From contig CM060734.1 of assembly GCA_030704615.1 (NCBI GenBank), positions 23,066,001-23,126,000 of the forward strand: 60,000 nt of DNA, in the 5' to 3' direction. Each line of letters starts with the position of its first letter. Position 1 is the stretch's first letter. This DNA comes from Takakia lepidozioides. Its lineage: Eukaryota; Streptophyta; Takakiopsida; Takakiales; Takakiaceae. Made by a program: the position numbers and the translations under genes. The notes below the pieces were generated by a model. It saw only the letters and a program-made list of their open reading frames with translations, had not been told where the DNA came from and made no database searches. Of the stretch, positions 40,270 to 51,504 are shown in pieces.

Positions 40270-43252
40270 GCTTCGACGGCAGGACGAAGAAGATCCTAAT
40301 CATAATGCTCCGATGGGTTGAAAATCCGGGTCACCTTCGACTTCACCACCATTGCCATGATCAGTGTTGGAATTGTCCTCCCTATCCGACCTCATATGTC
40401 CTGGCCTTTGAATCTGCAAGCGACCTCGAACCACATTTAATTCTCTCTGAGGTCGACTCCCGCTCTGGTCTTGATTACTATCCACGGTATCTGCCCCTGT
40501 TTGTGGGCCGATCACCTACAAAAGGTTGGACTATTCTCTGTCGTTTATGGACTTGGGACGCAATCTCAGGTGGTCGGAGGGGGGACTGCCCGAGATGGAC
40601 CGACATTAGATGGTCCGGCATGTGAGGAACCACGGGTCTGCTACGCAACACGTCGGTTAAGGTGGAATTGTAGTGGCAGGTTGTCATCATCCGAGGCTTC
40701 AACTTCCGTCCGGTCCAATGCAGCAGAATGATGCATGCGTGTAGAAAACAGATCAACCCTGTTGCTCCTTAATGCCCGCTGTGTTGATGGGGAGCTGATC
40801 GGTTTTGGCATTGTGGTGGAGCTGGTCGTATCGGTGAGGCATGATCCCGTCCCGTCGACTGTACAATGGGTTCGATACCATCGTTTGTATGAACATGATT
40901 GCGTACGTCGATCGGTCCTGGCAGTACATCACCCTTAAGCTCCATTGGGGCACTATCGGTGGCTTCAGCGTGTAGTAGGGGGCGAGGATCGACCCCAACT
41001 TCATTTTGAGGACCATGTTCTAGGGATGACACAATTGCAGCTTCACCTTCATCTGCGATACGCATTTCTTCAAGAAGGTCATCAAAGGTCGGCTGGATAT
41101 AAGCATCATCCTCTGTGAATGTAAACGGGTCATACGCATTTTCGGGAGCATCATCGGATCCATCTTCACTATCAGAGGCAGATGATTCCCTCTGAGATGA
41201 TTCTCTCTGAGGCTCAGTATCGTCACTCATCGAATCAGCCTCAGAAGTAGAGTCTTCGGAATGCAAATTCCTCTTATACCATGCTGCAACATCATCCGCT
41301 GCCCTCTCACATAGCAGTCGGCAATTGGTATACACATACACCAATTTGTCAGCCCTCGCGGGATTCAACCTGTTGCGAATCTTGTTGTGAACAAATGAGT
41401 AACTGCTCCAATTGCGTTCGCAAGATGAGGCAGATCACACTTGAGCAAGAATACGCTTCGCAATGGGAGCCAATGTTCTTGCTCTAGCTCCAATCAGATC
41501 CCACCATTCATGTGGCAGCATATTGAGCTCTTTTGGATCCGGCATGTCCTCAAAAGGGTCGCGGCGATCTGAGAAGCATTGGTACTCGGATATAGCTCTC
41601 TCTGCATGGTTCGGCGGAGCCAGTCGCATGAGCACTCGCACGAGGCCGGCCTTGGCATCGGCGTCGTCTCGGAGCATAGTATTGTCGAGCAATAATGGAT
41701 TGAGCAAAGCCCCCGCATAATGCAAGTCCGTTCGAACCATCGAACGACGGTCGTAAAATGCATCCTCAGCACTGTCCGCAAGTTCAGGTTCCAAGGAGAA
41801 GGGAATATGCCTCAAGGATTAGATGTGTTTCTCAAGATTTTGCATTAGTAACCATGCCTTGCCCATTACTGGTTGCTTTCCATCAAACTCCCGCAAGACG
41901 ATTAACACCGACTCAACCATATAAACAAAGTTTTCACATTTCTTTCAGAAATCATCGTTGCGAATGCTATTTCGAACTTTTTGACTTTTGCCCAATGACT
42001 TGGCTTTCCTGGAGTCCCGCAATGTCCGTGTGTACGCATCCCATTGAAGATCGATGATGGTGTGCTCCAGACTGCTCTTCACTGTCACCAACCGATCCAC
42101 CATTAAGAAGTTAGTTGCAAAACGAGTTTCACCTGGATTGCGGAGGCTGTATTTGGGTTTGTGCCTCCTATATATTGCCAAAGGGATGTGGTGTGTGCGG
42201 ATGAATGACACAACAGTCTTCGCTCGCTTGACAAGTTGTTTCACCCACTGTTCTTTTCCCCAATCTTCCATAAGGAGGTCAAGGATATGAGCAGCACAAC
42301 CTTGATAGTACATATAGGGATAACGTGCCAACAACATATCTGCAGTGTTTCTCATGTTAGCAGCATTGTCTGTGCATATTTGCACGATTCTATCAGTTCC
42401 GACCTGTTCAATGAAGTCCGTCAATAGTTGACATTGATAACGTCCATCTTTCTTCTCGCCGCTAGTGTCGACCGATCCCAAGAATTGTTCCCCAGCTGGA
42501 CATACGAGCATGACATTGATCAACGGTCTGTTTGTGACAAAACTCCAACCATCGGCACATATAGTGCTTCCATATTTTCTGATGCACTTGCCCGTCCTAT
42601 CGTTGACATTTTGGGTACAAATCCTTTACTCCGTTGAAGTGTAGGGGTACAAAGAGGTGTTGAAACAGGTGTTGCTCCGGCACAACCCACTTGTCCAAGG
42701 ACACCCGAAGCCTCACAAGAGTCGCCCTGGGTACTAATTGGGGCATCCTGACGGGAAGATGGAGTGTTCTGCTCAGAGGTCATGTCCAGATCCAAAGACA
42801 TTGGAATATTGCCTCCACACTGGGCAAAGTGGATTTTTACCCGCATAGATGTTTTGGGGCATAAACCCACCCCAGCGCTCTTCACACCTTTATAGGTGAG
42901 CGAGCAACCGATCCTTACGATAAGAAAGCTTTAATCCATATAGGTTGCACTCAACACTACCAGTGGCACTGACAGTGTTCGGGATTGCCGTATACCAAGG
43001 GCTCCATTCCTCCATCATCTTCACCCAATATCCACTCCCCTGGGACCTAGCGATGCAAGCAACAAAAAACAGTCTCCTATAAATGAACGTGTTATGAATA
43101 TAGAGTGCAATGCGATAGCCCAACACTTCACCTGTTAGCAACCCAAGTGGGTCGATGTGGGTTGTAGTGTTGAGCTTATACACAATCTGCTGAAGTGAAA
43201 GCCACAACGGCAAAATGTGCGCACCCTCCTCTTGGGCTACACTCTCGTTCAA
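40270..43252 (-). pseudogene. hAT transposase pseudogene (BED finger, DUF659, hAT C-terminal dimerisation region)
   Basis: Minus strand, in order: a BED-like finger (ECNLYGLKLSYRKDRLLAHL, 42955-42895, continuing KGVKSAGVGLC after a frameshift), then a DUF659 core (ICADGWSF, LGSVDTSG, ICTDNAANM, GCAAHILDLLMEDWG). Last comes the dimerisation end (SSCERNWSSYSF, then RNRLNPARADKLVYVYTN, 41430-41310). An acidic tail runs to about 40290. From about 42570 to 40769 one frame stays open except for TGA 41945-41947 (where FWKK is expected), TAA 41816-41818 and TGA 41435-41437. Frameshifts lie near 42900 and 42580. In the BED finger a zinc Cys appears as Tyr. The copy is dead but little rearranged. Confidence 0.8.
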
Positions 43253-43319
43253 TGGAAGAGAACATCCAAAACAACCTCAAGTGTTTGCGCCAAAAGAAGT
43301 GAGGAGCTTGGTGACCCTC

Positions 43320-43331
43320 CTCCCTTATATA
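43320..43331 (-). promoter_or_regulatory. TATA box of the hAT gene
   Basis: On the minus strand CATATATAAGGG lies about 70 bp upstream of the first codon of the BED exon and about 105 bp inside array C. Confidence 0.55.
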
Positions 43332-43436
43332 TGCTCCAAAAGGGATGAAAGTGAAATGAAAGTGAAATGAATAAATGACGAACCAATAGCGCCCACTCGA
43401 AAAAAGCTGTACAACCATATTTGTTGTAATTTTGAA

Positions 43437-44640
43437 ATTAAGCGACCGCTAATACTACAGTCGCTACTTTTTTTTTAATGAAAAACAAGCGACCGCCACT
43501 ACTGCGGTCGCTTTTATTTCCTTTCATTTTGTGCAATATTGCGGTAACTTCTATTTTGTATATTTTTAAATTTAAGCGACCGTCGGTATGGCGGTCGCTA
43601 TTATTTTTTATTTCAAAATATAATGCGACTGCCGGTATGGCGGTCGCTTCATTTGTTAATATATTTAAAATAAAGCGACCGCCAATATGGTGGTCGTTTT
43701 TATTTTTAATATTTAAAAAAAAAAACGACCGCCAGTAAGACGGTCGCTTTTAATCTTTATATTTTATGGCGGTCGTTTGTTTTTCTATATATTTTTTAAA
43801 TTAAGCGACTGCCCAATGGCGGTCGTTGTTTTTTTTATATATTTTTGAAATTATCCGACTGCCATATGGCGGTCGCTTGTTCTATACATATTTACAAAAT
43901 TGTGTGACCGCCAATACGGCAGTCGCTTGTTTTCTTTTTAAAATAAGGCGACCGCCAATGCGACCGCCAATCTTGTTTTTTTTTAAAATAAATTGAAGCG
44001 ACCGCCAAGATAGCGGTCGTTATTTCTTTTTTTAATTCGAAAAATAAAGCGACCGCCAGTGCGACCGCCAATCTTGCTTTAAAAAAAAAAAAATTGAAGC
44101 GACCGCCAATATGGCGGTCGCTATTTTTTTTTCTATTTCGAAAAATAAAGCGACCGCCAGTGCGACCGCCAATCTTGCTTTAAAAAACAAAATTGAAGCT
44201 TTTAATTTCGAAAAACAAAGCGACCGCCATAATTGGTGGTCGCGTTCATTTTGTTAATTTTCAAAAATGTATTTGTCACCGTGCGACCGCCAATACGGCA
44301 GTCTTTTGTTTTTTTTTTTCAATTAGGCGACCACCAATACGCCCGCCAATCTTGTTTTTTCTTAAAAATAAATTGAAGCGACCGCCAACATAGCGGTCGC
44401 TATTTATTTTTTTAATTCGAAAAATAAGACGACCGCCAATCTTGCTTTAAAAAAAAAAACATTTGAAGCGACTGCCAATATCTCGGTCGCTATTTCTTTT
44501 TCTATTTCGAAAGAAAAAACTACCGCAACTGCGACCGCCAATTTTGCTTTAATTTTTTTTTTTTTGAAGTGACCGCCAATACGGCGGTCGCTATTTCTTT
44601 TTTAATTTCGTAAAACAAAGTGAATTGGCGGTCGTGTTCA
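43437..44640. repeat. Hairpin array C, 5' side of hAT
   Basis: About 20 diverged units with GCGACCGCC and GGCGGTCGC separated by ATATGG, TAATAC or AAGATA-type loops and T-rich or A-rich spacers. Some units lost one arm (GTGCGACCGCCAATCTTG). More degraded than array A. Confidence 0.85.
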
Positions 44641-44719
44641 TTTTGTTAATTGTATTTGCCACCGCCACCGTGTCGGCGACGTGGCTGCTTAAGTGACAGT
44701 ATTTTACCTGGTACTATTT

Positions 44720-45990
44720 TTACCAGAATATTTCCCGAACCTGACGTGACGGAGGTCCCGTCAGCGTCAGGTCTGACGTGACCTGACGCTGACGGACGGA
44801 CGTGACGCTGATAACCGGGGCTTGTACAATTGGTTGTCCAAACTGGGATGGTCCCACTGCTGCTGGCTGTGGTGGTGTTGGGATTGTCAAGGCTAGTGGC
44901 GTTGTTGGTGTTTGTCTTCCAAACAATGATTCAAAGCTAGGAGGTCATTGTCCCAATGATAGCCGTCTTCCAGCTTCTGTCCCTACTAAGCTTAATGAAT
45001 CTTTAAAAACTTTGAGTGCAGTCCTGGTTATCCTTTCTGGAGAAGTAGTTTCACTTCTTTCACCTTCTTCACTCAGAATATTCTCAAATATTTCTTCCAA
45101 TATTTCAGCAAAGCCTCGATTTGGACTTGTTACAATAGAAGGTCCTTCAGATCTTTCTTGTGGTAACCATTCATCAAGCGCATTACGCAACTCCTTCTGG
45201 AGTAGTGTTCTCACTTTCCAACGATCCGATTTCCTGATCTTCTGGTTTATCACTGTCAATTTGTCTTGATGTCTCACCTTGAATAATATTCAAGTTTTGT
45301 AATTCTGGGAACTCTTTTCTCAACCGAGCTTCCTTTTCTGCAGCATATTTCTCTATTCTTTTAGCTTTGTCTTGTTTAGCTTTGTCTTTAATTTCCTCAT
45401 TCATTCCCACATCATATACAAAATTCCTTTTCAGTACCCTTTAATCAGTCTTGGTATGTCAGTAAGAAAAATTATAGTGGTCTCTACCCTTTCTCCAAGA
45501 TTTACCCTATCTTGCCAGAATCCGTATTACGACTTAGTTTTCCCTTTACTGATTGATCACCAATCTTTCAATGGGCACAATAATACCATTTGTCTTTCTC
45601 AGTGTATCTGACTTGTAACAAGTCTTTGGGTATCCAGTACTCCACTGCTTCTATGATCATATGACAATATTCATAATTTGAACATCCTTCCCTGAAAATA
45701 TAACTAGTGTAGCAAATTTTTCTGATTGGGATTAGAGTAATCAATAAAGCTAGACGGGACAACCATTCTTCACTTTTGATTCTACATTCCCAAGGTGCTC
45801 GTGTAATACTGATCACTCCTCCCTTTAATCCTCATTTGTCATCTTTTTTCGTAATTGAAAGAAAGATCTTTTGCTGTATTGCTATTGGTAAGCCATGAAA
45901 TTTTTTCAGGAATGCTTTCCATTCCTCTGCTTCCGTTGACTCGTTCTTTTGTGATTTCAAGAAATCACTGAGTAACCATCATTCCTTGAG
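44720..45990 (-). pseudogene. LTR-retrotransposon gag region, broken
   Basis: Downstream of the LTR on the minus strand, open pieces at 45816-45568 (WECRIKSEEWLSRLALLI, KDKWYYCAH) and 45410-44945 (charged EARLRKEFPEL, then SDRWKVRTLLQKELRNAL) follow in gag order. A Pro-rich piece at 44926-44720 comes last. Frameshifts separate them. The sequence stops at the TGACG cluster, so protease and pol are missing. Position after LTR and primer site is the main support; the protein is not strongly diagnostic. Confidence 0.45.
44741..44815. repeat. TGACGTGACG/CTGACGCTGACG cluster (left)
   Basis: Dense GACGTGACG, CAGCGTCAGG and CTGACGG words in direct and inverted order. A similar cluster is at 47706-47769; the two bracket 3 kb of LTR-element and gene fragments. 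Confidence 0.5.
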
Positions 45991-46026
45991 TTCACTTGAA
46001 CTCAACATACCGTTAGTCCCCAGTAT

Positions 46027-46600
46027 GGTCGCCAAATGTTAACCGCTGGTTTATGACTTAGACAAAACAGGCTATCAGCACTACTGACCATTTCCTAAGA
46101 CATTCAACAGAGGTTGTCCGACGGTATGCTTTTAGAAACCATTACGAAGTAATCGTTTTAAGGATAGCTAAAACATGAATGTCGTATGAATCCATATCCC
46201 TACAGGTTGCTTAATCCTATTGATTAAGCCCAACCTACAGTCCCTTTGTTCATACAAGTAGATGGTAGTCAAGACAAAACAAGAACTATTCTGAGATGAT
46301 ACACATTCTCACCATCTCACGTTCTCTCATAATGCACATTCTCTCCATCTCACGTTCTCTCATAATGCACATTCTCTCCATCTCACGTTCACTCTACACA
46401 TAGATACTTCGAATAGCATGACTTTACTTCAGAGTTCATCATGTCACAGAAGTACACATTGAATCACTCTGAGTCCCCTGAATACACACTGATCACTGAT
46501 ACTCATATATTGCTCTCCCTCTAAGTTGCGTGTAGTCTTTTTATACTATGCTCGAAAGAGCCGTTACAGCCTGCGGTCGTTAATGACCGTTTGCTTAACT
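46027..46600 (-). mobile_element. LTR and primer-binding-site region of an LTR retrotransposon
   Basis: On the minus strand an LTR end ...GGTTAACA is followed at once by TTTGGCGACCATACTGGGGA (46036-46017), close to the TTTGGCGCC..TGGGGA primer-site region of plant Ty3 elements. The LTR body extends right to about 46600 and contains a 33-bp tandem repeat. Its other border was not found. Confidence 0.5.
46301..46395. repeat. 33-bp tandem repeat in the LTR
   Basis: CCATCTCACGTTC starts at 46312, 46345 and 46378. Confidence 0.75.
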
Positions 46601-46660
46601 GCCTACGTAACCTAAAAGGTTTGCTAAAAAAGTGGCTCGTTGTAGTGGTCGTGAGCCATA

Positions 46661-47146
46661 GTGGTAAACGGTCCATTACTCCCTCTATTGGTTAAAGCCG
46701 ATGCTAACGTGGCCGTGTCATATCGTGGTATGAGTAACATGGAACCAGCCCCATTCACAGTAACAATGACAGATCAAAAGAGTGTACAGCCATTGGGCTT
46801 GATAAGAGGAGTAAAGATACAGATTCAGAAGATGAATTTTAAGATCACAATGATTGTGTTGAAAATGGATAATGTCATGGAAGCTTACTCCTTATTGCTG
46901 GGTCGACCATGGCTGAAACAGGCCAAGGTATTCCATGACTGGAATTCCCAGTTACTGACTGTGTATGATGGGAAGCACAAATACAAATCACCACTAAGAA
47001 ATCTAGTAGGCTACATGCTACCAGAAGACCTCGAGGAGTCAGAGAGTATGACTGGAGGGGAGGACTTGATGAAGAGCAAGAGGCTATTCTGTTTGCTGCA
47101 CACCCAGAGTGGGAGCAGGTTGCAGAAATGTAACTGGGAGGACTGA
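46661..47146 (+). pseudogene. Ty3/gypsy-type protease fragment
   Basis: The frame contains PLGLIRGVKIQI and then AYSLLLGRPWLKQAKVFHDW, the second half of a retropepsin as in plant Ty3 pol. The N-terminal DTG half is absent or unrecognisable (LLVKADANV may be its remnant) and no reverse transcriptase follows. Confidence 0.6.
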
Positions 47147-47450
47147 GTTGTTTCAAGGGTATATGTTGTGTTTTGGAGGGTCGAAATCTCGTGTACTGTG
47201 CATCCATGACTGATACAGATTCTCTCATTCTGTTGGTGTAATTCCCGCTAAGGGTTGTCCTATGTAGGCGTTGAACTATGAAAAATTAGTTAGAGAAAGA
47301 GAGACATCTATCCTTGCTAATAAAAGTCACCGTAAGTTATTGCGAGTACAAGTGGGAAAAAAGAGACATAGGTACTGGTTCTATGGCTGACAACTGCATA
47401 AGGCTTGCTCGCTTATGCACTGTTGCTACTAGACATCAGGCAATTGCATC

Positions 47451-47633
47451 TTGAAACAGCAAGTAACACATGAAGTGGGGATGGGGTGGGACAGTGCAGG
47501 AAAGAGCCTGGTTGTTGAAGTGTTGATGCTGCGGCAAGTGTTGTCAATTGGGAAGAAGACACTCTTAGTGCTGCCTGATGTGGCTCTATGCTCCGAGAAG
47601 GTTGGACTGCAACTTTTCTTACCCACTTTGTAG
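47451..47633 (+). pseudogene. Fragment resembling the helicase domain of POLQ/TEBICHI (motifs I-Ia)
   Basis: The frame reads [18 protein letters not shown], then [19 protein letters not shown]. This resembles the Walker A and motif Ia segment of the DNA polymerase theta helicase family (SAGKS..EILMLR...LVLPYVS...EK). Only about 50 residues are present, with no neighbouring helicase sequence. It looks like an isolated exon fragment, perhaps captured by an element. Identification is from memory of the family and would need a search. Confidence 0.5.
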
Positions 47634-47705
47634 GACCTTATTTTATTGGGCAACAATCTCACCCCCCGTTTTGGTTTTTATAGCCTAGTTGCCTAGTTAT
47701 CATTC

Positions 47706-47769
47706 CTGACGTGACGTGGCGCTGACACGTCGGCCGTCACGTTCGACGTGCGTCACGTCACGTCGAATC
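47706..47769. repeat. TGACGTGACG cluster (right)
   Basis: CTGACGTGACGTGGC, ACACGTCGGCCGTCACG and CGTCACGTCACGTCG; counterpart of 44741-44815. Confidence 0.5.
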
Positions 47770-47889
47770 CGGACGTTTATCCACGTAATTTTTTTTACAT
47801 TTGACTTTTACGATTTACTTCTACCCTTTGTAATGATGTGGCAGCCACGGTGTAAAACAGACGTGGCCAATTATTAATATTTATTAATT

Positions 47890-48510
47890 CTTTTAAAAAA
47901 ATGAGTCCGCCTATATTGGCAGTTGCATATAATTTATTATTTTAAATAAAAGCGACCGCCCATATTGGCGGTCGCTTGTAATTTAATATTTTGTTAAATT
48001 AAGCGACCGCCAGTATTGGCGGTCGCCGGTAATTTATTTATTTATAAATGAAGCGACCGCCCATATTGGCGGTCGCCCGTAATTTTAAAAAAAAAATGAA
48101 ACGACTGCCGAAATTGGCGGTCACCCGTATTTTATTTATTTTTAAATGAAGCGACCGCCAAAATTGGCGGTCACCTGTAATTTATTTATTTTTAAATGAA
48201 GCGACCGCCCATATTGGCGGTCGCCCGTAATTTATTTATTTTTAAATGAAGCGACCTCCCATATTGGCGGTCGTCCGTAATTTATTTATTCTTAAATGAA
48301 GCGACGGCCCAAATTGGCGGTCGCCCGTAATTTATTTATTTATAAATGAAGCGACCGCCCATATTGGCGGTCGTCCGTAATTTATTTATTTATAAATGAA
48401 GCGACCGCCCATATTTGCGGTCGCCCGTAATTTATTTATTTTTAAATGAAGCGACCGCCCATATTGGCGGTCGCTTGTATTTTATTACATTTTAAAATAA
48501 GCGATCGCGT
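47890..48510. repeat. Hairpin array D, upstream of the kinase-like gene
   Basis: About 11 units of 50-61 bp: GAAGCGACCGCCCATATTGGCGGTCGCCCGTAAT is broken here into arms GCGACCGCC and GGCGGTCGC with loop CATATT. Spacers are AATTTATTTATTT-like. This subfamily occurs only here in the window. Confidence 0.85.
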
Positions 48511-48595
48511 GTTTTTTTTTTTCTTAGAAATCCAGGGACCCGCCGTGTGGCGTTTTGTTTTTTATTTTTAATCATGAAGCGGCGCTTCGGCCAGC

Positions 48596-48731
48596 CACGT
48601 GGCGAGGTGCCACGGGTCAGGAAAAACGAAACAAATGGGATGGGGGGAGGTGGTTTTGAACCCTTGACCTCTCCTATGTGGGTGCGCGTGACGAGGTGTG
48701 ACTGGCCAGTCGTGCCGCGCTGACACGTGGC
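48596..48731. promoter_or_regulatory. Two CACGTGGC (G-box-like) sites upstream of the kinase-like gene
   Basis: CACGTGGCGAGG occurs at 48596 and 48724, each in a GC-rich context. ACGTGGC cores are typical plant bZIP/bHLH sites; use here is inference. Confidence 0.4.
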
Positions 48732-48803
48732 GAGGCGTCACTAGCCTGCCGCGCATTTTCAAGCATAATGCCATTTTTTTTGGGGGGGGTGCTGGTGGGC
48801 GCC

Positions 48804-48811
48804 TATATAAA
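48804..48811 (+). promoter_or_regulatory. TATA box of the kinase-like gene
   Basis: TATATAAA stands after GGGCGCC and before ACCATTCCCCCCTCATT, about 320 bp upstream of the first ATG of the frame. Transcription would start near 48,840. The TATA/C-run/CTCATT layout also occurs in arrays B, F and G. Confidence 0.6.
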
Positions 48812-49130
48812 CCATTCCCCCCTCATTTTCTGATCACTTTTGCCCCTCTTGTGGTGTGGTTCCTTGACATCCTGTAGTCCTTTCGGACTTCGTTGCTTGG
48901 CATTGCCAACGGGAGGTGCAAAGGTGATTACTTGGGGGGGGAGGTTTTGTCGGTTTTCTATTGGTCAATCCCACACACTTGTTCACGGTACAATCATCGT
49001 ATCACCATTTTGCCGTTTCCGGATCTCCGGCGGCCTGTTTTTTTGCAGAAAACTACGAAGACACCATCCACACGCGTTCATTGCCATTTTTCTAAGGTTT
49101 TGGACCCTGTAGTGGGCAAAGGTTTATACA

Positions 49131-50614
49131 ATGTCGGGGGTTGTGAATTCAAGTTATGGGGCGGGATCGTCTGGGAGGCGGAGGAAGAGAAAACGTGCCC
49201 ACGATCGGGATAGCCAGGTCAACAAGTCAGACTACCCGAGACCGGATGCCTTGGATAAGGTGAAAGAAGTGGTAGCGGATTATTTCAAGGGTAGGGACAT
49301 GATGAGGCTGGAGAGTGCTTATGTTAGGCATGGATGGGAGGGGTTTCAGATTTTCCAGCAAAATATGGAGAGGAAAATGACAAACGCTTTGGCAGGGGCT
49401 AAGTGGACGGCGGACAAGGACAAGCCGAAGTTCAATCGGTGGATCCAAAGCAGGGCGAAAGACGCCACGTGAAATTTGAGGCAGCTAATGAAGACATGGA
49501 AGGGTAGAACAACCGAGGGTCGAGTGCCCTCCGCCGAAGCCGAGTTACCTCCGCCGAAGCCGAGTTAATGTGGCGTGTTGAGTATTGGGCTTGCTCGGCA
49601 AGTCAGAATTCACATCGCTGGACTAGGGTTGTCCCTTGGAAGGCGGGGTCATCGGACGGGGGATGCACAATTGGTCTTTATTACCTGAACTCTAGTGCGA
49701 AGGTGGTAGAGATTGGCCCTTACAAAGAAGGAGGGTATGCTAAGGTCCGTCACTGTAGGATTGTTGGCGATTCTAGAATACCGGAACGTTGGGAGCTAGC
49801 GGGAAAAAAACCCGAGTCCAAAAATCCAGAAAATGCGTTGAGACAACATAACGACGAGTGTTTGGCAGTGAAGTTCCAGCATCCGGGTGTTATCTCGTAT
49901 TTTGCTGTGAATACACGTGAGGTCGAGGGTTACACTCGTTGGTGGAATGGGGGGACAATATGCGACATGATGAACCTTGACAGAAAATGGGGCAACGATT
50001 CGGACAACATGATGATTTTGGAACAAAGGGGAAAGGAAGCAGAGTTCCGGGAATACGATCGCTTGTTTCGTTTCCGGAAAGTGCGTAGTAAATTTGCATG
50101 GGCACTGGTGTGCATCATGGATGTTGTCCACAAGAACGGTGTCCTGCACAACGACTTGTCCCCTGACAACATCTTGTTGCATTTTCCAGATGGCACCGAG
50201 GAGATCAAGATTGGGGTGTGTGATTGGGGCTTAGCCACCCCATTGGGCATATGCAAAGCCTCGCCGTACCAGTTTGAAAACCAAGACAAGCTGGACCAGG
50301 AACTCGCGAAAATATGGTGGGTGAAAAAAGATATTGCATCAGTTTTCAATGCGAATGCCACGCCTTCCCCCCCCCAGGACATAACGTCGGAGGCCTTTGC
50401 CGTTGGGAAGATAGCGGTACGAATAAATGGCGGCGTTCATTATGATCAAAGTATGTTCCAGGACCAATTTACGGGAGGTTGTTGGCATTCAATGCTACAA
50501 AGGTTGTACGACAACAACAAGAATGAGAGAGTCACATTAGCCCATGTAGTACTTCGGTTCATGGGCAAGCCATTCAATTGGCCTGAGCCGAAAGACGTAT
50601 ATAGGGCGGAGTAG
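49131..50614 (+). pseudogene. Divergent protein kinase-like gene with one TGA and a 20-bp duplication
   Basis: Residues 1-113 start MSGVVNSS, have a basic RRRKRKR patch (nuclear-signal-like) and a helical part (YVRHGWEGFQIFQQNM). TGA at 49470-49472 interrupts, and the same frame continues to 49547. There a 20-bp tandem copy (49528-49567, CCTCCGCCGAAGCCGAGTTA twice) shifts the frame; without the extra copy the frame would run into the kinase region. That region (49568-50614) has a Gly-rich loop (EGGYAKV), AVKF, catalytic loop HNDLSPDN in place of HRD, and DWG in place of DFG. Activity is doubtful but the Lys, Asp and Asn are present. A short 3' UTR with AATAAA follows. It is either a damaged gene or two separate products; I favour damage. 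Confidence 0.65.
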
Positions 50615-50692
50615 ACCATAGTCTCGTAGATATGACATTTCTGACGGTACAATGGTTCTTTTATGAAGACATAACTCAATTTTGATCATGCA

Positions 50693-51232
50693 TGTAATAA
50701 ATAAAGTCCCATTGTAAATACTACATTGCATATGCTCGACCCTGACACCTGTCATCGCAACATAAATGGTTTGTGTACTGGCTCACTGTTTATATTTGTA
50801 ATGTTCCAAGGTTTCGGATAGGGTTATGAGAAAACGATGTATTAGTTTCGTAGGAGTTAGACAACAAACGTCTTCTCTTATTCAACTGTGCGACACTACC
50901 ATGAGAGGCATGGATCGGAAAGTAATAGGTGCACATGCGACCTCCGAACGTTTGATACTAGGTCTCTACTTAAACGTGCGGAGGTCGCATGTACACCTAT
51001 TAATTTTTTATCCATGCCACTCATGGTAGTATCGCACAGTTGAATGAGATATGGAACGTTTGTTGTCCAACTCCTATGGATCCAATATATCATTTTCTCA
51101 GTACCCTATCAGAAACATTGAAACATTCGCAGTTACAAACAGTGCCACAATACACGGTCGGTTTTGTTGAAATGACATTTGTGATGTTCGAGCGTATGCA
51201 ATTTATTATTTACAACGGAATTTTATCTACTC
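50693..51232. repeat. About 540-bp foldback at the 3' end of the kinase-like gene
   Basis: Two arms of about 270 bp mirror each other around 50,962/50,963. The inner 110 bp of each arm match at roughly 90% by eye (for example ATGCGACCTCC at 50936 and its complement GGAGGTCGCAT at 50980). The outer part matches at about 75-80% and reaches the AATAAA region of the 3' UTR. The loop is under 20 bp. Confidence 0.8.
50696..50705 (+). terminator. Polyadenylation signals of the kinase-like gene
   Basis: Two overlapping AATAAA words 82-91 bp after the stop codon. Confidence 0.55.
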
Positions 51233-51500
51233 GGGGGACCGGTACTGATGTTGGAGCGCAACTGATGGTGCGAGTTCTCTATTGATTGGAGCTGTCACAA
51301 CCAACTCTATGAAGAGTGCATAAAGTAGAACACAAATCAAGTTTGGAGTTCAAAACAGGGAAGAACTGTGGTTTTGGGTCCAAATGAATTTTGATCGCTC
51401 CCAAATTTGTCACGCACGTTGCATATGGCTACATTACACGCCCCATTCAAAAACAGAATGAAAAAAAAAAATCGTGAGCACGCGAAACACAGTCCAACAA
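51233..51500. other. Non-coding, no feature recognised
   Basis: AT-rich sequence between foldback and tandem repeat; nothing recognised. Confidence 0.45.
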
Positions 51501-51504
51501 AATA

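Noticed and set aside
50826-51093. Two mirror-image peptides on opposite strands, both with QLCDTTM
   Set aside because: They are the two arms of the foldback read on each strand, not genes.
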